Part shown: positions 1-5,543 of the stretch, piece by piece | How positions within the stretch are numbered: the first letter of the stretch is position 1 | How the letters are laid out: each line of letters begins with the position of its first letter | Source of the DNA: Kuafuiihalomonas phototrophica | Lineage (GTDB): Bacteria > Myxococcota > Kuafuiibacteriia > Kuafuiibacteriales > Kuafuiibacteriaceae | DNA length: 12,718 nucleotides | Direction: 5' to 3' | Assembly: GCA_031800475.1 (NCBI GenBank) | Contig: DAPKRQ010000092.1 | Coordinates: 1 to 12,718, forward strand | Notes under the pieces: model-generated | Database searches by the model: none | Told to the model about the DNA's origin: nothing | Seen by the model: only the letters and a program-made list of their open reading frames with translations | Position numbers and translations under genes: made by a program

Positions 1-1
1 A

Positions 2-2170
2 GAGCCCGCCGAGCCGGCCCGCTCCGGCCCGTCCCCCTCCATCGAACAGATCCTGACCGAAACCGACGTCTTCGTGCGGTACGGGCTCCGCGAAAAAGCG
101 TTGGAGCACCTGCAGAAAGTGTTCGAACTGGACCCGGAGAACATCTCCGCCCTGGAGAAGATGCGGGACATCTACAAGGCCGCCAACGACCCTTCCCGCG
201 CTGCGGAAGCGGTGGCCAGCATCGTCCAGATCTGCGGGCGCCAGGGCAAAATGACCGAGGGCGACCGCTACCGGACGGAGTTGGCGGAGTTGGCACCCGG
301 CCATCCGCTGGCGGCGGGCGCGCCCGAAGACGGCTCCGCCGAACCGATCAGCATCGACATTACGGAAGATTCCGGAATCTTCGATGCGGTCGAACCGGAC
401 CGGCCCGCCGTCGACGTGCAGACCGTGGCGCCCGCGCCGATCGGAGCGGCCGACTTGGAACCGGATCCGTTCGCGGGGGCCCTGCTCGACGACGCGGCCG
501 ATGCAGGTGGGCTCGGAGCCGTGGCCGACCTGGATGGCCCGCATGCCGCGGGTTCGGACCCCCTCGATGGCCTGGTCGAAAGCCTCGAAAACGACCCGAA
601 CGCCGGGCCGCCCCCGGCCGCGGGGGCCGAGGCCGTCCGGATCCCAGACTCCGCCTTCGAGGTGGCGCCACCCCCACCGGCAGGAGCTTCCCCGGCCGAA
701 GGGCCCCCATCGCCCGACCGCCCGGAGCCGGCGGCGCCCGGCCAGCCGGACGCACTGCCCTCCGGGGTGCTGCTGCTCGAGGAGCTGGAAGCGGCCGACG
801 CTTGGCCCGCCGAGTTCCCGCTGCCCCCCACAGGCCGGTTCGAGGGGGACGGGCCCGGCCCGACCACCCCGCCGGCGCGGGACGCACCCGCACCCGATGC
901 CGGCGCTCCCCTGCCGCCCGAGCTCGGTGCGGAGGCACTGCAACCCGTCGATGCGGCAGACGGATTTTCGGCAGCCCCGGAGCCCCCGAACGGGGGAGCG
1001 GCCGAGGCGGCAGGATCCGAGGCCCAGGCCGGCTCCGCCCCAGAGACCGGCTTCGACCTGGGCGAAGAATTGGCCCGGGAGGGCTTTTCGCTGCTGAGCA
1101 CCGACCTGGACATGGATCCGCTGGCGGTTGTCGATCCGGGAGGATCTCGGGACCCGGGGACCGCCGAACCGAAAGGCGCCCCCTCGCCCCCCGGCGGCAT
1201 GGACGGCTCGGTCCCGGCCGGCGCCGAGGGCGACCCTCCGGCCGCGCCCGCAAAGGACGGTCCGAGTTCGGCGAACGGAGACGAAGACCCGTTCGGGGCC
1301 GCCGCCATGCGGCTCGGAGGTTCGCTCGAAGCGATGCACGAAGCACCGACCCAGCACCTGGCGGCATCGGCCGGGCCCGCGTTCGAGGCCGAAGAAGACG
1401 TCGAAACCGAGGGGGACATCTCCGACGAGCTGGATGAGGCCGAGTTCATGATGGAGGCCGGACTCCAGGACGAAGCCCGGGATCTGTTGACCGAACTCCG
1501 CGTCCGGGTCCCCGGCAGCAGCCGGGCGCAGGCTCTGTGGTCCCGCCTGGAGCGTGGAGGGCTCGACGAGCCGACCGAGCCCCTCGCCCCCGTGGACGGG
1601 CAAGCCCCGCCTGGCAGCGACCCGCCCTCCGGCGGCGAAAACCCGTTCGCGCGCCCGTCTCCAGTGGACGCCGCCGGACAGCCCAGCGGCCAGGTGACCG
1701 CGGACATCGCGGCCCACGTGGAAGCGATGATCGAAGAAGGCACCGAAGCGCCGCCGTCGGAGCACAGCTTCGACCAGGGCATGATGTACAAGGAATTGGG
1801 GCGCCTCGACGACGCGATCCGGGAGTTCCGAGCCGCGGCCCGCTCCGAGCGGCGCGCCATCGACAGCCTCGAGATGATCGGTCACTGCCTGGTCGACAAA
1901 GACGAGCCCAAGGCAGCCATCGAATGCTTCAAGCTCGCCCTGAAAAAAGGCGCCCGCGGTCCCGCAGCCACCAACCTGAAGTACGAGATCGGGGCGGCCT
2001 ACGAGCGGCTCAACGACCTGCCCCGAGCCAAGGACTGGTACCAGGCGTGCCACCGGGACGACCCGGAGCACCGGGACGTGGAGGTGCGGCTCGAGTCGGT
2101 TCAGGCCCGAGGTGCGGGCCCACCGGGCGGTCCCCGCTCCTCGAACAAGAACAAGATCTCCTACTTGTGA
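2..2170 (+). CDS. Large TPR protein with long disordered acidic/proline-rich linker (5'-truncated by window)
   Basis: The frame is open from base 2, so the gene begins outside the window; 722 residues are visible. A GTG at 74 is not a credible start, because the helical TPR sequence (SIEQILTETDVFVRYG) continues through it from upstream. The order is TPR-type helices at about residues 14-100, a Pro/Ala/Gly/Asp/Glu-rich low-complexity region at about 105-470, and a helical pair at about 473-520 (EAEFMMEAGLQDEARDLL) resembling the short TPR-like unit of FimV-type proteins. Further TPR helices lie at about 589-705, followed by a Gly/Pro spacer and a basic-hydrophobic end, NKNKISYL. TPRs are protein-protein scaffolds. 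The downstream ExeA-like ATPase suggests a shared envelope, motility or secretion role, but that is inference. A relation to myxobacterial motility TPR proteins such as SgmX is possible and not shown. No membrane segment is visible. The family call is sure; the function is unknown. Confidence 0.9.
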   Translation, partial: EPAEPARSGPSPSIEQILTETDVFVRYGLREKALEHLQKVFELDPENISALEKMRDIYKAANDPSRAAEAVASIVQICGRQGKMTEGDRYRTELAELAPGHPLAAGAPEDGSAEPISIDITEDSGIFDAVEPDRPAVDVQTVAPAPIGAADLEPDPFAGALLDDAADAGGLGAVADLDGPHAAGSDPLDGLVESLENDPNAGPPPAAGAEAVRIPDSAFEVAPPPPAGASPAEGPPSPDRPEPAAPGQPDALPSGVLLLEELEAADAWPAEFPLPPTGRFEGDGPGPTTPPARDAPAPDAGAPLPPELGAEALQPVDAADGFSAAPEPPNGGAAEAAGSEAQAGSAPETGFDLGEELAREGFSLLSTDLDMDPLAVVDPGGSRDPGTAEPKGAPSPPGGMDGSVPAGAEGDPPAAPAKDGPSSANGDEDPFGAAAMRLGGSLEAMHEAPTQHLAASAGPAFEAEEDVETEGDISDELDEAEFMMEAGLQDEARDLLTELRVRVPGSSRAQALWSRLERGGLDEPTEPLAPVDGQAPPGSDPPSGGENPFARPSPVDAAGQPSGQVTADIAAHVEAMIEEGTEAPPSEHSFDQGMMYKELGRLDDAIREFRAAARSERRAIDSLEMIGHCLVDKDEPKAAIECFKLALKKGARGPAATNLKYEIGAAYERLNDLPRAKDWYQACHRDDPEHRDVEVRLESVQARGAGPPGGPRSSNKNKISYL

Positions 2171-2264
2171 CTGCGGCAAAGGCTGGACCGGAGCCGATTC
2201 GGGCGGTCTGTCCGTTTGACAGGTCCGGACCGATTGCGCACGAACTGCGGCGGGACCGAGCCGG

Positions 2265-3230
2265 ATGGACTATCTGGAGTACTACGGATTTCACCAAGAA
2301 CCGTTCTCCAACGCCCCTGTCAGTCGCTTCTTCTACGATTCGGCCCAGCATTCGGAAGCGCTGGTTCGGCTGACCTACGCCCTCGACAAGATGAAGGGAC
2401 TGGCCGTCCTGGTGGGGGACATCGGGGCCGGCAAGACCACGTTGGCTCGACGGCTGCTCGACGAGTTGGACGAGTCGGTGTTCGAAGCTGCCCTGCTCGT
2501 CATCATTCATCGGGACATCACCACCGATTGGCTGCTCCGCCGTCTGGCGATTCAGTTGGGCGTCGAATGCCCGAGCGAGGAGAAGCTTTCGTTGCTCGGC
2601 CAGCTGTACGAGCGCCTGGTGCAGATCCACGAGTCCGGAAAAAAGGCCGTGGTGCTGATCGACGAGGCGCAGATGCTCGAAAGCCGGGAGCTGATGGAGG
2701 AGTTTCGGGGCCTTCTGAACCTGGAGGTTCCGGATCGCAAGCTCCTGTCCTTCGTGTTCTTCGGACTTCCGAGCATCGAGGACAACCTGAAGAAGGATCC
2801 GCCGCTGGAGCAGCGGGTGGCGCTCAAGGTGCGGCTCGATCCCTTCGACCGGCAGTCGACCGACGCGTACATTCGGCACCGGGTCCGCACCGCTGGGGGA
2901 GATCCGGGTCTGTTCGCGGCCGAGGCCGTATCGGCGATCCACGGCGCTTCTGGGGGTTCCCCTAGGCTGATCAACACGGTCTGCGACAACCTGCTCCTGG
3001 AAGGGGCGCTTTCGCGACGGGACGTGATCGGACCGGATCTGGTGCGGCGAGTGGCCCACAACCTGGGCCTTCCCGCGGAGGGGGCCGACCGGGAAAACGG
3101 GTCCCTGCCCGCCCAGGGAGAGGACGAGCCCCTGTGGAGGGGCACCCCCGAGAGCGCAGCGTCGGACACCACCACCGCGGCGGCCCTGGAAGAGATCGAC
3201 CGGGTGCTGGCCTCCCTCGGCAAGCTTTGA
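2265..3230 (+). CDS. ExeA/GspA-like AAA+ ATPase (cytosolic, no peptidoglycan-binding domain)
   Basis: The protein has 321 residues. The start YLEYYGFHQEPFSNAP matches the YGL..PF opening of the ExeA/GspA and XrtA-associated ATPase family. Walker A is GDIGAGKTT at residues 51-59, Walker B is VVLIDEAQ at 129-136, an Arg-finger-like LEQR lies at 181-184, and GSPRLIN at 231-237 is the usual sensor-2 region. ExeA proper carries a membrane segment and a C-terminal peptidoglycan-binding domain. Here the chain ends soon after the AAA lid with an acidic, Thr/Ala-rich tail, so it is probably soluble. Family members power assembly of secretion or polysaccharide-export machines; the substrate here is unknown. 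The gene follows the TPR gene by 94 bp on the same strand and may act with it. The ATG at 2265 is chosen because the conserved N-terminus begins there, although the ribosome-binding site is weak. Confidence 0.88.
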   Translation: MDYLEYYGFHQEPFSNAPVSRFFYDSAQHSEALVRLTYALDKMKGLAVLVGDIGAGKTTLARRLLDELDESVFEAALLVIIHRDITTDWLLRRLAIQLGVECPSEEKLSLLGQLYERLVQIHESGKKAVVLIDEAQMLESRELMEEFRGLLNLEVPDRKLLSFVFFGLPSIEDNLKKDPPLEQRVALKVRLDPFDRQSTDAYIRHRVRTAGGDPGLFAAEAVSAIHGASGGSPRLINTVCDNLLLEGALSRRDVIGPDLVRRVAHNLGLPAEGADRENGSLPAQGEDEPLWRGTPESAASDTTTAAALEEIDRVLASLGKL

Positions 3231-3306
3231 CGGTGGGAGTCAGTTCGCGCTCATCACCTCGGGCCCTGCGTGGTAGGCTCGCGCAAAGCGCAACGGCGCA
3301 AAAAAA

Positions 3307-3311
3307 GGAGG
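3307..3311 (+). promoter_or_regulatory. Ribosome-binding site that fixes the infC AUC start
   Basis: GGAGG, preceded by six A residues, ends seven bases before ATC at 3319. This is a near-perfect Shine-Dalgarno with ideal spacing and no ATG, GTG or TTG at the right distance. The next conventional in-frame start, GTG at 3343, has only a purine run (GAGGGAAG) almost touching it. In the leader just upstream, GCGC-AAA-GCGC at 3281-3291 could form a small hairpin. Confidence 0.85.
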
Positions 3312-3318
3312 CTACGCC

Positions 3319-4059
3319 ATCAGAAAAAAGTTCAGAGGGAAGGTGACCCCCCAAGATCGTGTCCGGAAGAACCAAGAGATCCGGATCTCGCCCCTCAGGG
3401 TCATCAACCAACACGGAGAGCAGGTCGGTGTGATCGAGCGCGACGAAGCGCTGCGCATGGCTGAAGAGGCCGGCTTGGATCTGGTCGAGGTGCAAGCGGA
3501 CATCCGTCCGCCGCTCGTCAAGATCATGGACTTCGGCAAATTCCGTTACGAGCAGTCGAAGCGGAAGAGCGCACAGGCCAAGAAGAGCAAAGCCAACGAG
3601 ACGAAGGAGGTTCGGCTCGGACGCTCGGTGAAGATCGACCAGCACGACGTGGCGATGCGGGTTCAGCAGGCGCGCAAATTCCTGCTCGAGGGCTACAAGG
3701 TGATGTTCGTCCAGCGGTTCCGCGGGCGCGAGATGGCCCACCCCGACCTGGCATTGGACCGTCTGAACGACCTGGCGAAGCAGCTCGAAGACGTGGCCTT
3801 GGTTCAGTCGCCACCCAAGATGAACGGTCGGCAAATGAACATGCTGATGGGGCCGGACAAACGCAAGATCGAGGCGATCAAGCGGAAAGAGGCCAAAGAG
3901 AAGGGCGTTTCCGAGGGAGACGAAAAGGCCGCATCCGGCTCCGACGATGCGAAGGTCCCGGAGTCGAAGTCCAGAGATTCGACCGAAGGTCGTGGATCGT
4001 CGGGTCGATCCGAAGAAGCTCCCGTGACCGGCAACGAGGCCGAGGCCACCGCGCCTTGA
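3319..4059 (+). CDS. infC: Translation initiation factor IF3, Dsg-like, with AUC start codon
   Basis: IF3 binds the 30S subunit and enforces start-codon and initiator-tRNA fidelity. Read from ATC 3319 it has 246 residues, against about 180 in E. coli. The N-domain holds RVINQHGEQVGVI and EALRMAEEAGLDLVEV. The linker region holds PLVKIMDFGKFRYEQSK. The C-domain holds the signature FRGREMAH at about 134-141 and GRQMNMLMGP. From about residue 180 a Lys/Glu-rich stretch leads into a roughly 50-residue Ser/Glu/Gly-rich tail with no counterpart in E. coli; Myxococcus IF3 (Dsg) is known for a similar extra tail. An in-frame stop at 3274-3276 excludes a longer product. Starting at ATC adds the basic leader RKKFRGK typical of IF3. 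IF3 discriminates against rare starts, so such a codon allows autorepression (AUU in E. coli infC). trpS follows after 34 bp; rpmI and rplT do not. Confidence 0.96.
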   Translation: MRKKFRGKVTPQDRVRKNQEIRISPLRVINQHGEQVGVIERDEALRMAEEAGLDLVEVQADIRPPLVKIMDFGKFRYEQSKRKSAQAKKSKANETKEVRLGRSVKIDQHDVAMRVQQARKFLLEGYKVMFVQRFRGREMAHPDLALDRLNDLAKQLEDVALVQSPPKMNGRQMNMLMGPDKRKIEAIKRKEAKEKGVSEGDEKAASGSDDAKVPESKSRDSTEGRGSSGRSEEAPVTGNEAEATAP

Positions 4060-4093
4060 TCGAGGCATCGAATCGTTCGAAAGAAGCCGAGTC

Positions 4094-5125
4094 GTGAAGC
4101 GGGTGCTGACGGGCATCAAGCCCACGGGGGTTCCGCACCTCGGGAACGTGCTGGGCGCGATCCTGCCGGCGGTGGAACTCGCGCAGCGGTCGGACCACGA
4201 ATCGTTTTTGTTCATCGCGGACCTTCATTCCTTGACCGTGCGCCCCGACCCGGAGGCGCTGCGAGCGCAGACCCGGGCGGTGGCCGCATCGTGGCTGGCG
4301 TGTGGGCTCGATCCCCAGCGGGTGGTCTTCTATCGGCAATCGGACGTTCCCGAGATCCCCAAACTGTCATGGATCCTGTCATGCAGTATGCCCCTCGGCC
4401 TGCTGAATCGGGCCCACAGCTTCAAGGATGCTTTGGCGAAAGGGGCGACCGCCGACGAGGTAAACGTAGGGCTGTACGCTTACCCAGTCTTGATGGCTGC
4501 GGACATCTTGGCCTTCGACGCGGACTTGGTACCAGTGGGAAAGGACCAAAAGCAGCACCTGGAGATCACTCAGGAGGCGGCCCGTCGCTTCAACCTGCGC
4601 TACGGCGAGGTCTTCAAGGTCCCGGACGCGGTGGTCGACGCGGACGTCATGACGATCCCGGGGCTGGATGGCCGGAAAATGTCGAAGTCCTACGACAACA
4701 CGCTGGTCGTGTTCGACGACGAAAAGACCATGTGGAAGCGGATCAAATCGGTGGCCACCGACTCGACGCCTTACGGCGAGCCGCTTTCGACCGAGGACGA
4801 TGTGTTGTTTCAGCTCACGTGCGCGATCCAGCCGGACCGGCGGGCGTCGCTGGCGCGGCAGTACACGACCGGCCGAAAGAACCCCGAGCTTTCGGGCCCG
4901 GAGCGCGACGCATCGGCGAACTACTTCGGGTGGGGGGACGCCAAAAAAGCGCTGCTCCAGGCGGCTGTGGAGCGATTCGCGGATGCCCGACAGCGGTACC
5001 GGCACTGGACCACGCACCCCGACGAGCTGGAGGATTGCCTGCGGCACGGGGCCGAGAAGGCTCGCCATTTCGCCCGAGCCGTTCTGGACCGGGTCGAAGC
5101 CTCCCTAGGGCTTTCCTGGGTTTGA
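4094..5125 (+). CDS. trpS: Tryptophanyl-tRNA synthetase
   Basis: A class I aminoacyl-tRNA synthetase that charges tRNA-Trp in the cytosol, 343 residues, the usual length. The HIGH-equivalent is PHLGN at 14-18 within GIKPTGVPHLGN, and KMSKS is at 195-199 followed by YDN. Active-site segments YPVLMAADIL (130-139) and VGKDQKQH (148-155) are intact. The PHLGN and KSYDNT forms place it in the second bacterial TrpRS branch rather than with the E. coli type (PSGELTIGN and KSDDN). The start is GTG at 4094 after a weak purine-rich site (GAAAGAAG), giving the standard N-terminus MKRVLTGIKPTG. It lies 34 bp behind infC and is probably in the same transcript. No T-box or trp leader is visible in that gap. 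Whether the genome has a second trpS cannot be told from here. Confidence 0.97.
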   Translation: MKRVLTGIKPTGVPHLGNVLGAILPAVELAQRSDHESFLFIADLHSLTVRPDPEALRAQTRAVAASWLACGLDPQRVVFYRQSDVPEIPKLSWILSCSMPLGLLNRAHSFKDALAKGATADEVNVGLYAYPVLMAADILAFDADLVPVGKDQKQHLEITQEAARRFNLRYGEVFKVPDAVVDADVMTIPGLDGRKMSKSYDNTLVVFDDEKTMWKRIKSVATDSTPYGEPLSTEDDVLFQLTCAIQPDRRASLARQYTTGRKNPELSGPERDASANYFGWGDAKKALLQAAVERFADARQRYRHWTTHPDELEDCLRHGAEKARHFARAVLDRVEASLGLSWV

Positions 5126-5152
5126 CCGGGGAGCATCGGGCAGCGAGCCGGG

Positions 5153-5177
5153 GCGACGGTTCCGGGTCGCTCCGTCG
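5153..5177 (+). other. Mutually exclusive small hairpins in the trpS-clpS gap
   Basis: GCGAC (5153-5157) can pair with GTCGC (5166-5170) around an 8-base loop. Alternatively CGACGG (5154-5159) can pair with CCGTCG (5172-5177) around a 12-base loop. The two pairings share the same left arm and cannot coexist. They lie between the trpS stop and the clpS start. No T-tract follows, so an intrinsic terminator is unlikely. In GC-rich DNA such pairings can arise by chance. Confidence 0.25.
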
Positions 5178-5212
5178 GTTCAGGTCGTCTAGGATGGCGG
5201 AGCAACCGGAGC

Positions 5213-5218
5213 AGAGGA
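5213..5218 (+). promoter_or_regulatory. Ribosome-binding site favouring the second ATG of clpS
   Basis: AGAGGA lies eight bases before ATG 5227. The earlier in-frame ATG at 5194 has only AGG directly touching it, which is too close to serve. This site decides in favour of a 104-residue ClpS. Confidence 0.65.
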
Positions 5219-5226
5219 TTACGGCG

Positions 5227-5541
5227 ATGGCCACGAAGACCGGTGGAAGCACACAAACCATCACCGAGACCGAAGAGCGGACCTCCGAGCCGCCGATGTA
5301 CAAGGTTCTGTTTCACAACGACGACTACACGACGATGGAGTTCGTAGTGGAGACCCTGATGGTGATCTTCCACCACGACGAGTCGTCGGCATTTCGCATC
5401 ATGATGCACGTGCACCAGAATGGAATCGGGGTGGCAGGCGTTTACACCCGCGAGGTGGCCGAGACGAAGGTGTCGCAGACCCTCGACCGGGCCCGGAGGG
5501 CCGACTTCCCGCTGGAAGTCACGATCGAACCGGTGGATTGA
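5227..5541 (+). CDS. clpS: ClpS, N-degron adaptor of the ClpAP protease
   Basis: ClpS recognises proteins with destabilising N-terminal residues (Leu, Phe, Tyr, Trp) and hands them to ClpA. From ATG 5227 it has 104 residues, close to the 106 of E. coli. After a Thr/Glu-rich flexible N-terminal arm, the core starts at PPMYKVLFHNDDYTTMEF. The substrate-pocket residues are present: N31-D32-D33, the gatekeeper-type M37, and H63 in HVHQNG, corresponding to the conserved histidine of the family. GVYTREVAETKV matches the GVFTAEVAETKV segment of E. coli. ATG 5194 would add 11 residues but lacks a properly spaced ribosome-binding site. The stop codon is two bases before the clpA ATG, so the two are certainly co-transcribed and probably translationally coupled. 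Confidence 0.96.
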   Translation: MATKTGGSTQTITETEERTSEPPMYKVLFHNDDYTTMEFVVETLMVIFHHDESSAFRIMMHVHQNGIGVAGVYTREVAETKVSQTLDRARRADFPLEVTIEPVD

Positions 5542-5543
5542 CC

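Noticed and set aside
74..76. GTG as the start of the TPR protein
   Set aside because: The conserved helical TPR sequence continues upstream of it to the window edge, so the gene is truncated by the window.
268..1860. Long minus-strand open frame of 530 codons opposite the TPR gene
   Set aside because: Its product is Ser/Ala/Gly/Pro/Arg-rich without any domain. It mirrors the GC-rich linker of the plus-strand gene, where complementary codons avoid stops.
2216..2244. TTGACA at 2216 as a -35 box for the ATPase gene
   Set aside because: The sequence 17 bases on (CACGAA) does not resemble a -10 box.
3227..3256. TTGACG at the end of the ATPase gene as an infC promoter
   Set aside because: No acceptable -10 hexamer lies 16-18 bases downstream.
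4291..5541. 416-codon frame that would fuse 300 residues to ClpS
   Set aside because: The upstream part is trpS read out of frame. ClpS begins at a well-placed ribosome-binding site and has the normal family length without it.
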